This document shows, piece after piece, positions 1 through 8,090 of a stretch of 64,000 nucleotides of DNA. Position numbers and translations under genes: made by a program. The stretch spans positions 186,001-250,000 of the forward strand of contig NZ_QKSM01000002.1 of NCBI RefSeq assembly GCF_003234185.1, in the 5' to 3' direction. This DNA is from Curtobacterium sp. MCSS17_008 (GTDB lineage Bacteria > Actinomycetota > Actinomycetes > Actinomycetales > Microbacteriaceae). Every line of letters starts with the position of its first letter. The stretch's first letter is position 1. The notes under the pieces were generated by a model that worked only from the letters and a program-made list of their open reading frames with translations, had not been told where the DNA came from and made no database searches.

Positions 1-65
1 CGGACGCCGACGACTGACCTGCTCGCCCCCGTGCGGGCGCGGGACGGCGGTCCGGGGTCTCCCGG
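1..65. other. Left edge, no gene identified
   Basis: A TGA at 15-17 closes a frame entering from the left, so the end of an upstream gene is possible, but too little is present to judge. The next clear object is the stop codon of the TetR gene at 66. Confidence 0.3.
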
Positions 66-647
66 TCAGTGCCACCAGGCCGGGAACGACAGCGTGATCG
101 TCTCGACCAGGGACCTGCGGGAGCGACGCGGTCCCGCCAGCCAGGCCTCGATCGCGCCGACGAACCCCTGGGCGACGAAGCCGGCGGCGACGTCGTCGAG
201 CAGCGGCGGGCGCGTCGCGGGGTCGAGCTCGCGGATGTGCTGCGCGCTCGACACCGTGAAGTGCTCGACCAGCATGCGGTGCAGTGCGGCGTCCTCGGTG
301 TCGGGCAGCCCGCGGGCGTAGATGTCACGGTGCGAGACGACGTGCTCCACGACGGCGTCGATGCCCCGACGGGTGATCGCGGCGAGCTCGTCCGGACCGG
401 CACCGCGCGCCGATGCGGTACGGCGGGCGTCGAGGTCGTCCTCGCGGATGCGGTCGAGCTCGGGGGTGAGCACCTCGGCGAGCAGCGATCCGGGGGAGAC
501 CGCGTGGGAGTAGAAGGTCGCGCGGTTGATGCCGGCGGCCCGTGTGACGTCGGCCACCGTGATGGCCGAGACGGGCCGGTCGGCGGCGAGTCGGAGGATC
601 GCCTCGCGCAGCGCTGCCGTGGTGTGCAGGATCCGGGCGTCGACCAC
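66..647 (-). CDS. TetR/AcrR family transcriptional regulator
   Basis: A 193-residue TetR-type repressor. The N-terminal helix-turn-helix is clear (ITVADVTRAAGINRATFYSH, about residues 29-48, with the typical G-x-N-R-x-T-F-Y recognition helix). The rest is an all-helical ligand-binding and dimerisation domain. It is divergent from the drug exporter that starts at 990, across a 342-nt intergenic region with a candidate palindromic operator. That arrangement suggests it represses the exporter and itself; this is inferred from layout, and no ligand can be predicted. The length is normal for the family. Confidence 0.85.
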   Translation of the reverse strand: MVDARILHTTAALREAILRLAADRPVSAITVADVTRAAGINRATFYSHAVSPGSLLAEVLTPELDRIREDDLDARRTASARGAGPDELAAITRRGIDAVVEHVVSHRDIYARGLPDTEDAALHRMLVEHFTVSSAQHIRELDPATRPPLLDDVAAGFVAQGFVGAIEAWLAGPRRSRRSLVETITLSFPAWWH

Positions 648-792
648 GACACCACCCCCTCTTCGTTCCGTCCGCTCGACGCGGTCCCGAGCAGTCCGAC
701 GCTACCGCATGGCGACCGCGCGGACGGGACACTGCGCGCGGTGTGAGGGGGCGGATCACGCGGGAGCGTTCCGAGAGCGCTCACGCAGCCCG

Positions 793-821
793 TAGGATGG
801 TTCCGCGGCCGAATCGATTCG
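793..821 (+). promoter_or_regulatory. Divergent control region: -10 box and candidate TetR operator
   Basis: The 648-989 gap between the TetR gene and the exporter holds a -10-like TAGGAT at 793-798 and a perfect 12-bp palindrome CGAATCGATTCG at 810-821, just downstream of where transcription would begin. A looser inverted repeat (GAGCG..CGCTC) lies at about 763-782. An operator overlapping the start of the exporter transcript fits repression by the adjacent TetR protein, but this is inference. Nothing else is seen in this gap. Confidence 0.4.
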
Positions 822-989
822 ATCCGACACGACGGACCACCTCCGGCGTCCGCGACCAGCACCGCACCCGGCACCCGTGCCCGCCCCGTCGGCCCCGTGG
901 CTCCGGGGCCGGTCCGTGTGCCGCCCCCTGTGCCGGCCCTGCCCGTGCAGACCCTCCCTGTGCCCGTCTCTCCCCGTGAAGGACCGCTC

Positions 990-2246
990 GTGACCGCGCC
1001 CGCCACCACCGGCTCGCTCCGCGTCGTGCTGCACCCCGGTGACTCGCTCACCCGTGGCCAGCGCCTCGTCTACGTCTTCGTGCTCGGCGCGCTCACCGCG
1101 CTCGGGCCGTTCACCATCGACCTGTACCTGCCGGCGTTCCCCTCGCTCGAGCACGAGTTCGGGATCAGTGAGGGCGCCGTCCAGCTCACGCTCACGGCGA
1201 CGACGCTCGGCTTCGCGGTCGGACAGCTGCTCGTGGGCCCGTGGAGCGACAAGGTGGGACGGCGGCTGCCGCTCATCATCGCGACCTCGGTGCACGTCGC
1301 CGCCTCGGTGGGCGCCGCGCTCGCCCCGGACGTCGAGGTGCTCGCACTCTTCCGCGTGCTCCAGGGCATGGGGGCCGCGGCCGGTGGTGTCGTCGCGATG
1401 GCGACCGTGCGCGACCTGTTCGGCGGGAAGCCGCTGGTGCGGATGCTGTCCCGCCTGGCCATGGTGAACGGTCTCGCGCCGATCCTCGCGCCGCTCATCG
1501 GCTCGCAGATGCTCCAGTTCGTCAGCTGGCGCGGCGTCTTCGTGTTCCTCGCCTGCTACGGCGCGGCGGTCGTCATCGCGTCGTCGCTGCTCATCGTCGA
1601 GACCCTGCCGCCGGAACGCCGCCGGGAGGCCGGACACTCCACCATCGGGCAGCGGTACAAGGCCCTGTTGTCCGATCGGATCTTCGTCGGCGTCGCGCTC
1701 ATCGGCGCGATGGTGTTCAGCGGCCTGTTCTCGTACCTCAGCGCGTCGCCCTTCCTGTTCCAGACCGTCTACGGGCTGGACGCGCAGCAGTACGGACTGC
1801 TCTTCGCCGTGAACTCGATCGGCGTCGTCGTGGGTGTGCAGGTGTCCTCGCGGCTGGCGCAGCGGGTCGGTCCGCAGTGGATCCTGGCCTGCGCGACGGC
1901 GACGCTGTTCGTCGCGGCCGTGTCGATCATCGTGCTCGACCAGCTCGGCGCCGGGCTCGTCGGGGTCCTCGTGCCGCTGTGGTTCTTCATCGCCGCGTGC
2001 GGGTTCACCTTCCCGCTCGTCCAGGTGATCGGGCTCGCGGCCCACGGCAAGGAGGCCGGTACCGCCGCGTCGCTCCTCGGCGCGCTGAACTTCGGCGTCG
2101 CCGGACTCGTCTCACCGATCGTCGGCCTGCTCGGCATCGACGCCGCGACGCCGATGGCCGGTGTCATGGCGTGCACGTCGACGGTCGCCGTGTTCGTCCT
2201 CTGGGTGGTCGTCCGACCGCGGACGGTCCCGGCGCTCTCGCACTGA
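990..2246 (+). CDS. MFS multidrug efflux transporter, Bcr/CflA type
   Basis: A 418-residue, 12-helix major facilitator protein. The loop 2-3 signature GPWSDKVGRR lies at residues 83-92, and TM1 has the LGPFTIDLYLPAFP signature of Bcr/CflA drug:proton antiporters. The GTG at 990 was chosen because AAGGA precedes it at good spacing. An in-frame GTG at 897 would add 31 Pro/Val-rich residues with no homology-like character. Substrates cannot be predicted. It is divergent from and probably controlled by the TetR gene at 66-647. A 215-nt gap with no gene follows. Confidence 0.88.
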   Translation: MTAPATTGSLRVVLHPGDSLTRGQRLVYVFVLGALTALGPFTIDLYLPAFPSLEHEFGISEGAVQLTLTATTLGFAVGQLLVGPWSDKVGRRLPLIIATSVHVAASVGAALAPDVEVLALFRVLQGMGAAAGGVVAMATVRDLFGGKPLVRMLSRLAMVNGLAPILAPLIGSQMLQFVSWRGVFVFLACYGAAVVIASSLLIVETLPPERRREAGHSTIGQRYKALLSDRIFVGVALIGAMVFSGLFSYLSASPFLFQTVYGLDAQQYGLLFAVNSIGVVVGVQVSSRLAQRVGPQWILACATATLFVAAVSIIVLDQLGAGLVGVLVPLWFFIAACGFTFPLVQVIGLAAHGKEAGTAASLLGALNFGVAGLVSPIVGLLGIDAATPMAGVMACTSTVAVFVLWVVVRPRTVPALSH

Positions 2247-2331
2247 GGGGACGCACGGACGACCCGGCGGACGGCCGTCCTCCGACCACGCGGAGGCGCT
2301 CCGTGCGACGGCGTCGTCCCACCGGCGACCA

Positions 2332-2362
2332 ACCCACTGCCGGCCGACCCACTGCCCGGCCG
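2332..2362. repeat. Imperfect tandem repeat, 2 units
   Basis: Two adjacent copies of ACCCACTGCC(C)GGCCG (2332-2346 and 2347-2362, differing by one C) lie in the 215-nt gap between the converging exporter and PH-like genes. No function is apparent. Confidence 0.5.
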
Positions 2363-2461
2363 AGGCGTTGTCCCGGTCGGGTACTGGTGGGGCGATCGTC
2401 ACGGTGACGGACGAAGCGGTGCGCCGACACCGGTCGCGTCGCCGCTGACGTGGTCTCGGGG

Positions 2462-3091
2462 TCAGCGGGTCAGGGCGCCCACGGTCTCGACCGCGACGAG
2501 GCCGGCCACGATGCACACCGCGACGGCGCCGATCGCGAGCACGCCCGCACGGCGCTCGTACCAGGTGCGGCTCCCGGGCCAGCGGCGGGTGGCCTCGCGT
2601 ACGTCGACCGGACGGCGCTCGTGCTCGACCGGGACGTCGAGGGTCTCGAGCACGCGGTCGAGGGCGGCGTCGCCCCACACGTCGGCGCCCATCCGGAACA
2701 GGTGCACACCGTCGGCGTCGAAGGCGAGCAGCTCGCGCGTCGTGCGGTCGGCCGAGGCGCCGTAGGTCGGCGCGACCACGATCCGCTGCACCCGGTCGCG
2801 GGCGATCCGACGGTTCGGGGTGAGGACGGCGTTGAGCACGACCGAGTCCGAGTCGATGCCGAGGAACGCCTGGCCGAGACGGACGAAGAGGACACCGACC
2901 AGGACGGCGAGGACGACGACGAGCGACGCGACGAGGGGCCACCAGCGCACCGGCAGCGAGACCCAGACCAGGGCGACCGCGAGCGGCACCGCGGAGAACA
3001 CGACGCTGAGCACCGTGGACCGCACGAGCGAGCGACGCGGGCGGAGGAGCACGTCGAAGACCGGCGTCCGCAGCCGTCCGGCGGCTGGCAT
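2462..3091 (-). CDS. Membrane protein with PH-like domain
   Basis: A 209-residue protein with two N-terminal membrane helices (about 20-65), a soluble beta-rich middle part (LGIDSDSVVLNAVLTPNR onward) resembling actinobacterial bacterial-PH/DUF membrane proteins, and a C-terminal membrane helix (about 185-205). The ATG at 3091 is preceded by GGGGGAAG. Earlier in-frame codons would run through tRNA-Ser and are implausible. Function unknown; such proteins are seen as envelope-associated. The 3092-3346 gap upstream holds no gene, only a possible minus-strand -10 (TAGTCT, near 3220-3226). Confidence 0.6.
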   Translation of the reverse strand: MPAAGRLRTPVFDVLLRPRRSLVRSTVLSVVFSAVPLAVALVWVSLPVRWWPLVASLVVVLAVLVGVLFVRLGQAFLGIDSDSVVLNAVLTPNRRIARDRVQRIVVAPTYGASADRTTRELLAFDADGVHLFRMGADVWGDAALDRVLETLDVPVEHERRPVDVREATRRWPGSRTWYERRAGVLAIGAVAVCIVAGLVAVETVGALTR

Positions 3092-3346
3092 CGTCGCTTC
3101 CCCCACGTGGGTCTCCTCACCCCTCGGGCGCGCGGGCAGGCGCGAGCGCCCGTCCGCGGGCGACGCCCCTGCCGCCCGCTGCACCGTGACCGACCCGTCC
3201 CGGGGTCGTCCGTCTGCACAGACTAGGGGGTGCGACGGGCGGGAGGACAGTCCGTTCCACCCCGGAGCGGCGTGTTCCGGCCAGATCGGGTGCGACGGGG
3301 TGCAGGCGTGTCCCGCGTGCGGGGGACGTCGGGCGCCGGGAACGAC

Positions 3347-3379
3347 AGCAGGCGCGCCCACCGGGTGGGCGCGCCTGCT
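3347..3379 (-). terminator. Terminator hairpin of tRNA-Ser
   Basis: A perfect 15-bp stem (AGCAGGCGCGCCCAC at 3347-3361 with 3365-3379) and a CGG loop, starting 20 nt beyond the tRNA-Ser 3' end on the minus strand. There is no long T-tract. Confidence 0.75.
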
Positions 3380-3399
3380 GGTCCTCGTACTGCTGTCGG

Positions 3400-3484
3400 C
3401 GGAGAATGGGGGATTCGAACCCCCGAGGGCTTGCACCCAACACGCTTTCCAAGCGTGCGCCATAGGCCACTAGGCGAATTCTCC
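3400..3484 (-). tRNA. serT: tRNA-Ser(GGA)
   Basis: An 85-nt tRNA with a 7-bp acceptor stem GGAGAAT/ATTCTCC, anticodon loop with GGA between matched stems (ACGCTT..AAGCGT), the long variable arm expected of serine tRNAs, and a GGTTCGAATCC T-arm. CCA is not encoded. The symbol suffix is nominal. Confidence 0.95.
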
Positions 3485-3512
3485 CGGTGCCATCTCGCGA
3501 TGACGACACCCC

Positions 3513-3544
3513 ATGGTACAGGTCTCCAGGGGTGCTCACGACCA
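3513..3544 (-). promoter_or_regulatory. Promoter of tRNA-Ser with shared upstream element
   Basis: On the minus strand, TACCAT (3518-3513) is a -10 box about 28 nt before the mature tRNA. The -35 zone lies inside a 16-bp element, plus-strand GGGGTGCTCACGACCA at 3529-3544. The same 16 bp recurs before tRNA-Pro (23988-24003) at nearly the same distance from its -10. Confidence 0.6.
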
Positions 3545-3593
3545 CTCCGTCCACCTGGCCCGGGACTCCCAGAGCGTACGGTGGCCGCGCGAC

Positions 3594-3606
3594 TAGCCTG
3601 GGACCG
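3594..3606 (+). promoter_or_regulatory. Leaderless-type promoter of pta
   Basis: TAGCCT at 3594-3599 lies 6 nt before the GTG start at 3606. No Shine-Dalgarno sequence is visible, so transcription probably starts at or next to the start codon. Confidence 0.55.
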
Positions 3607-5714
3607 TGTCGACCCGCATCTACATCACGTCAGCAGAAGGACACACGGGCAAGAGCACGGTCGCCCTCGGTGTCCTCGAGACACTCGCGCGGTCCGTCGG
3701 ACGGGTCGGCGTGTTCCGACCGGTCGCCCGGTCGGTCGCCGAGCCCGACTACGTGCTCGAGCTCCTGCTGCAGCACAGCGCGGTCGGGCTGTCGTACGAC
3801 GAGGCGGTCGGCGTGACCTACGACGACGTGCACGCCGATCCGGACGCGGCCCTCGGCACGATCCTCAACCGCTTCGCCCAGGTCGAGCGGCAGTGCGACG
3901 CGGTCGTGGTGCTCGGGTCCGACTACACCGACGTCGGCAGCCCCACCGAGCTCTCGTTCAACGCGAAGGTCGCCGCGAACCTCGGCGCACCCGTGCTCCT
4001 CGTGCTCGGCGGTCGCGATGCAGCCGAGCGGGGCGCTCGCACCCCGGACGCGATGGCGCAGGTCGCGGACGTCACGACGAGCGAGCTGCGGGCGGCGCAC
4101 GCGCAGCTGCTCGGCGTCGTGGTGAACCGCGCCGACCCGGACGACCTGGCAGCGATCGTCGCGAGCGTCGAGCGCGCCGTGCGGGACGACCACCCGGACA
4201 CACCGGTGTGGGCGATCCCGGAGGACCGGGTGCTCGTGGCGCCGACGGTCCGCGCGCTGCTCGACGCGACGGACGCGACGCTCGTCCGCGGCGACGAGGC
4301 GCTGCTCGACCGCGAGGCCCTCGGCACCGTCGTGGCCGGCATGAGCATGGAGAACGTCCTGCCCCGGCTGATCGAGGGCGGGATCGTCGTCGTGCCGGGG
4401 GACCGCAGCGACGTGCTCCTCGCCACCGTGCTCGCGAACCAGTCGGAGACCTTCCCGAGCCTCGCTGGTGTGATCCTCAACGGCGGGTTCGACACCTCCC
4501 CGCAGATCACCCGGTTGCTCGAGGGTCTGTCCAGTTCGCTGCCGATCGCCCGGAACGACCTCGGCACCTACGACACCGCGCTCCGCATCACGCACACGCG
4601 GGGTCGCCTCGCTGCCGACTCGCCACGCAAGGCCGACCTGGCGCTGGCGCTCTTCGAGCAGCACGTCGACGCGGACGCCCTGCGCGATCGTCTGCAGCTC
4701 ACGCCGTCCGGTGTCGTCACACCGCTCATGTTCGAGCACGGACTGCTCGATCGTGCGCGGCAGTACGGCAAGCGCATCGTCCTGCCGGAAGGGGACGACG
4801 ACCGCATCCTGCACGCCGCGTCGACGCTGCTGGCGCGGCAGGTCTGCGACCTCACGATCCTCGGCGAACCGGCCACGATCCGGGCCCGAGCGACCGAGCT
4901 CGGGCTCGACCTCGAAGGTGCCCAGCTCGTCAGCCCGTTCGACCCGGAGCTGCGCGAGCGCTTCGCCGAGGAGTACACGCGGCTCCGGGCCCACAAGGGC
5001 ATGTCCATCGAGCTCGCGCGGGACACCGTCACCGACGTCTCCTACTTCGGCACGCTCATGGTCCAGCTCGGGTTGGCGGACGGCATGGTGTCCGGCGCGA
5101 AGCACACCACCGCGCACACGATCCGCCCGTCCTTCGAGATCATCAAGACCCGTCCGGACACGTCGATCGTGTCGAGCGTGTTCCTCATGGCCCTCGCGGA
5201 CCGCGTGCTCGTGTACGGCGACTGCGCGGTGATCCCGGACCCGACGAGCGAGCAGCTCGCGGACATCGCGATCTCGTCGGCGGAGACCGCGACGCAGTTC
5301 GGCATCGACCCGCGAGTGGCGATGCTCAGCTACTCGACCGGCGACAGCGGCACCGGTGCGGACGTCGACAAGGTCCGTGCCGGCACGGCGTTCGTCCGCG
5401 AGCGGCGCCCAGACCTGCTCGTCGAGGGGCCCATCCAGTACGACGCCGCCGCCGACCCCACGGTCGCGCGCACGAAGATGCCGGACTCGCCCGTGGCGGG
5501 CCGTGCGACGGTGTTCATCTTCCCGGACCTCAACACCGGCAACAACACGTACAAGGCCGTGCAGCGCTCGGCCGGCGCGGTCGCCATCGGGCCGGTGCTC
5601 CAGGGGCTGCGCAAGCCGATCAACGACCTGTCCCGCGGCGCGCTCGTCAGCGACATCGTCAACACCGTGGCGATCACGGCGATCCAGGCCGGCACCGCGA
5701 CCGACGCGGCCTGA
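3606..5714 (+). CDS. pta: Phosphate acetyltransferase (long form)
   Basis: A 702-residue Pta that converts acetyl-CoA and phosphate to acetyl phosphate in the cytosol. The N-terminal half carries an AAA/dethiobiotin-synthetase-like P-loop (AEGHTGKST, residues 10-18) and a DRTGG-type region. The C-terminal catalytic PTA_PTB domain starts near residue 360 and contains GDDDRILHAA, LADGMVSGAKHTTAHT and SYSTGDSGTG. The length matches long-form enzymes. It is followed 64 nt later by ackA, the usual acetate-overflow pair, and starts from a leaderless-type promoter. Confidence 0.97.
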   Translation: MSTRIYITSAEGHTGKSTVALGVLETLARSVGRVGVFRPVARSVAEPDYVLELLLQHSAVGLSYDEAVGVTYDDVHADPDAALGTILNRFAQVERQCDAVVVLGSDYTDVGSPTELSFNAKVAANLGAPVLLVLGGRDAAERGARTPDAMAQVADVTTSELRAAHAQLLGVVVNRADPDDLAAIVASVERAVRDDHPDTPVWAIPEDRVLVAPTVRALLDATDATLVRGDEALLDREALGTVVAGMSMENVLPRLIEGGIVVVPGDRSDVLLATVLANQSETFPSLAGVILNGGFDTSPQITRLLEGLSSSLPIARNDLGTYDTALRITHTRGRLAADSPRKADLALALFEQHVDADALRDRLQLTPSGVVTPLMFEHGLLDRARQYGKRIVLPEGDDDRILHAASTLLARQVCDLTILGEPATIRARATELGLDLEGAQLVSPFDPELRERFAEEYTRLRAHKGMSIELARDTVTDVSYFGTLMVQLGLADGMVSGAKHTTAHTIRPSFEIIKTRPDTSIVSSVFLMALADRVLVYGDCAVIPDPTSEQLADIAISSAETATQFGIDPRVAMLSYSTGDSGTGADVDKVRAGTAFVRERRPDLLVEGPIQYDAAADPTVARTKMPDSPVAGRATVFIFPDLNTGNNTYKAVQRSAGAVAIGPVLQGLRKPINDLSRGALVSDIVNTVAITAIQAGTATDAA

Positions 5715-5778
5715 CGGACCTGGCCTGACAGACCCGGCCGCACCGCGCCTCCCGTCCGACACAGAAAGTGACCACGAA

Positions 5779-6975
5779 GTGACCGCAGCCCTCGTCGTGA
5801 ACTCCGGATCGAGTTCGTTCAAGTACCAGCTCATCGAGCTCGAGGGCGAGCGCACGCTCGCCTCGGGCCTCGTCGAGCGCATCGGGGAGTCCACCGGCTC
5901 GTGGAAGCACACCAACGCCCTGACGGGGGAGTCGTCGTCGAACGAGTCGGCGTCCGTGCCCGACCACGCGGCGGGGTTCCAGGCGATGATCGACGCCTTC
6001 GCGAAGGTCGGGCCGTCGTTCGACGAGCACCCGCCCGCCGTCGTCGGCCACCGCGTCGTGCACGGCGGGACCACGTTCGACCGCGCGACCGTCGTCACCG
6101 GCGAGGTCGAGCAGCAGATCGAGGACCTCAACAGCCTCGCCCCGCTGCACAACCCGGCGAACCTCGAGGGCATCCGCGCGGCGAAGCAGGTGTTCTCGGA
6201 CGTGCCGCACGTCGCCGTCTTCGACACGGCGTTCCACCAGACGATGCCGCCGCACGCCTACACCTACGCGATCCCCGCGGACCTCGCCGAACGGTACCGG
6301 ATCCGCCGGTACGGCATGCACGGCACGAGCCACAAGTACGTCTCCGAACAGACGGCGGTGTTCCTGGACCGCCCGCTGTCCGAGCTGAAGACGATCGTGC
6401 TGCACCTGGGCAACGGCGCGTCCGCCGCGGCGATCGACGGCGGGCGGTCGATCGAGACGTCGATGGGCCTGACGCCGCTCGAGGGGCTCGTCATGGGCAC
6501 GCGGTCCGGTGACCTCGACCCGGCGGTGCTCATCCACCTGCACCGCGAGGCCGGTCTCGGCTTCGACGAGCTCGACACGATGCTCAACAAGCAGTCCGGG
6601 CTCCTCGGCCTGACCGGCAACGGTGACATGCGCGACGTGCAGGACGCGGCGCTCGGCGGTGACGACGAGGCCGAGGCGGCGCTCGCCGTGTACCGGCACC
6701 GGATCCGCCGCTACGTCGGGGCGTACACCGCGCAGCTCGGCGGGCTGGACGCGGTGGTGTTCACGGCCGGCGTGGGCGAGAACAACGCGCTGCTCCGGCG
6801 ACGGGTGCTCGCCGGGCTCGAGCACCTCGGCATCGAGATCGACGCCGACCGGAACGAGCTGCACTCGAAGGAGGCGCGGCTCATCTCCACTGACGCGTCC
6901 CGTGTCGCGGTGCTCGTCATCCCGACGAACGAGGAACTCGAGATCGCGCGGCAGTCGGCGGAGGTGGCGCTGTAG
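5779..6975 (+). CDS. ackA: Acetate kinase
   Basis: A 398-residue acetate kinase that makes acetate and ATP from acetyl phosphate (reversible). ASKHA-fold motifs: N-terminal NSGSSSFKYQL, VGHRVVHGG, FDTAFHQTMP, HLGNGAS and GVGENNALLRRRV. The GTG at 5779 gives the standard N-terminus MTAALVVNSGSSS. Only a weak AGAAAG lies upstream, so translation probably depends on reading from pta. Together with pta it allows overflow and scavenging of acetate; acs at 28302-30254 gives the high-affinity route. Confidence 0.97.
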   Translation: MTAALVVNSGSSSFKYQLIELEGERTLASGLVERIGESTGSWKHTNALTGESSSNESASVPDHAAGFQAMIDAFAKVGPSFDEHPPAVVGHRVVHGGTTFDRATVVTGEVEQQIEDLNSLAPLHNPANLEGIRAAKQVFSDVPHVAVFDTAFHQTMPPHAYTYAIPADLAERYRIRRYGMHGTSHKYVSEQTAVFLDRPLSELKTIVLHLGNGASAAAIDGGRSIETSMGLTPLEGLVMGTRSGDLDPAVLIHLHREAGLGFDELDTMLNKQSGLLGLTGNGDMRDVQDAALGGDDEAEAALAVYRHRIRRYVGAYTAQLGGLDAVVFTAGVGENNALLRRRVLAGLEHLGIEIDADRNELHSKEARLISTDASRVAVLVIPTNEELEIARQSAEVAL

Positions 6976-7006
6976 GGCAGCGCTGCCGCGCCGCCGCGCT
7001 GCGCTG

Positions 7007-7078
7007 CGCGAGACGCCGCACCGCGGGTGAGACGCCGCCGGATCCGGCGGCGCCTCACGTCCCGGACGGCGTCTCGCG
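7007..7078. repeat. Nested four-arm palindrome (GAGACGCC family), likely bidirectional terminator
   Basis: Two inverted repeats share one centre (7042.5). The outer arms are CGCGAGACGCC (7007-7017) and its complement (7068-7078). The inner arms form a near-perfect 32-bp palindrome at 7027-7058 centred on GATC. The unit GAGACGCC recurs at 7010 and 7029, 19 nt apart. It lies between converging ackA and the 7151-7825 gene. A relative with the same arm spacing is at 59032-59099. Confidence 0.75.
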
Positions 7079-7150
7079 TCGACGGCCCGGTGTCGATCGG
7101 GCGGCTGCGAGCCCACCCGGGCCGGCGAGCGACGGACCCGTCGCGGCCGG

Positions 7151-7825
7151 TCAGCTGATGGCGTGCAGGGCCGCGGGGATCGGGGTGTTCCCGCTCGTCA
7201 CCTCGAACTGCACGCCGACCGCCGTGTCGTCGAGCAGCGCGTGCAGGACGACCGCGGCGACGTCCGCGCGGGGGATCGAGCCACGGGGGACCGTCCGACC
7301 GACGTGCACGGTGCCCTGCGGTGGCGTGTCGAGGAGTGCTCCCGGACGGACGATCGTCCACCGGAGGTTGCGCATGCGGATGTTCGCGTCCGCCTCGGCC
7401 TTGGCGCGGAGGTAGACCTGGAACACGTCGGCCTCGGTCCTGGCCGGCACCTCGGCACGATCGGGGTCGTAGGTGTCCGCCGCCATCGCGGAGATCATCA
7501 CGTACCGCTGGATGCCGATCCGCTCGGCAGCGTTGGCGAGCAGGATCGCGGCGTCCCGGTCGACCGTGAGCTTGCGTTCGGCGCCGCTGTTCGGACCGGC
7601 GCCCGCGGCGAAGACGACGGCGTCGACGCCGCGCAGTCGCAGGCCCAGTTCGTCGTCGTCCAGCTGTTCGAGGTCCGCCACCAGGGCGGTCGCGCCCTGC
7701 TGCTCGACGTCGGTCACGTGAGCGGGGTTGCGGATGATCGCGACGGCGTCGTGCCCTGCATCCGTGATGAGTCGGGCGAGGAGCAGTGCGATCTGGCCGT
7801 GTCCTCCGGCGATGGCGATCTTCAT
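7151..7825 (-). CDS. NAD(P)-binding, atypical SDR / NmrA-like protein
   Basis: A 224-residue single-domain Rossmann protein with MKIAIAGGHGQIALLLARL at the N-terminus (dinucleotide-binding glycines about 7-11), then AVVFAAGAGPNSG, RYVMISAMAADTYDP and WTIVRPGALLDTP. It belongs to the YwnB/BVR-B-like NAD(P)-binding group. It lacks the usual Y-x-x-x-K catalytic pair, so its reaction is unknown and a redox-sensing or reductase role is possible. It stands alone, converges on ackA and diverges from the SRP RNA gene. Confidence 0.8.
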   Translation of the reverse strand: MKIAIAGGHGQIALLLARLITDAGHDAVAIIRNPAHVTDVEQQGATALVADLEQLDDDELGLRLRGVDAVVFAAGAGPNSGAERKLTVDRDAAILLANAAERIGIQRYVMISAMAADTYDPDRAEVPARTEADVFQVYLRAKAEADANIRMRNLRWTIVRPGALLDTPPQGTVHVGRTVPRGSIPRADVAAVVLHALLDDTAVGVQFEVTSGNTPIPAALHAIS

Positions 7826-7829
7826 GTGT

Positions 7830-7859
7830 TCGATACTGCCCGTTCCGTCCGGTAGACTT
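7830..7859 (+). promoter_or_regulatory. Promoter of SRP RNA
   Basis: TTCGAT (7830-7835) and TAGACT (7854-7859) with an 18-nt spacer place transcription start at about 7865-7867, just where the SRP RNA stem begins. The hexamer TAGACT also serves as the -10 of tRNA-Pro. Confidence 0.6.
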
Positions 7860-7865
7860 CCGGAG

Positions 7866-7951
7866 GCTCCTCACGTGACGCCATCCAGGCCAACTCCCCC
7901 AGGGCGGAAACGCAGCAAGGGTAACCGGGCTCTGGCGGGTGCGTGAGGAGT
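7866..7951 (+). ncRNA. ffs: Signal recognition particle small RNA (4.5S type)
   Basis: The terminal stem CTCCTCACG (7867-7875) pairs with CGTGAGGAG (7942-7950). The conserved domain IV core CAGGGCGGAAACGCAGCAAG is present, with the GGAA tetraloop-side bulge and CAGCAAG asymmetric loop that bind Ffh. A single small hairpin of about 86 nt is the bacterial small SRP form. Its place directly before dnaX is common in actinobacteria. Confidence 0.92.
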
Positions 7952-8075
7952 CTTCTCGTTGCTGCGTGCGGCGTCGCTCCGTGCTCCGCGATCGGCCGGG
8001 AGGCGCGGAGCCGCCTCCGTGTCCCCGCCCCTCCACAGGTGGTCGCGCGGGCCGCGCGCTGTCGGCCGTCCCGGC

Positions 8076-8090
8076 TACCCTTGTCGCGTG
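8076..8090 (+). promoter_or_regulatory. Leaderless-type promoter of dnaX
   Basis: TACCCT at 8076-8081 lies 6 nt before the GTG at 8088, with no ribosome-binding site between. It gives dnaX its own start downstream of ffs. Confidence 0.5.

Noticed and set aside
3630..6227. An 865-codon minus-strand open frame opposite pta and ackA
   Set aside because: No motif, a composition typical of an antisense frame in GC-rich DNA, and it covers two certain genes.
7959..8087. Longer dnaX N-terminus starting at 7959
   Set aside because: It would begin right behind the SRP RNA and adds 43 Arg/Pro-rich residues before the canonical YRRYRPENF start.
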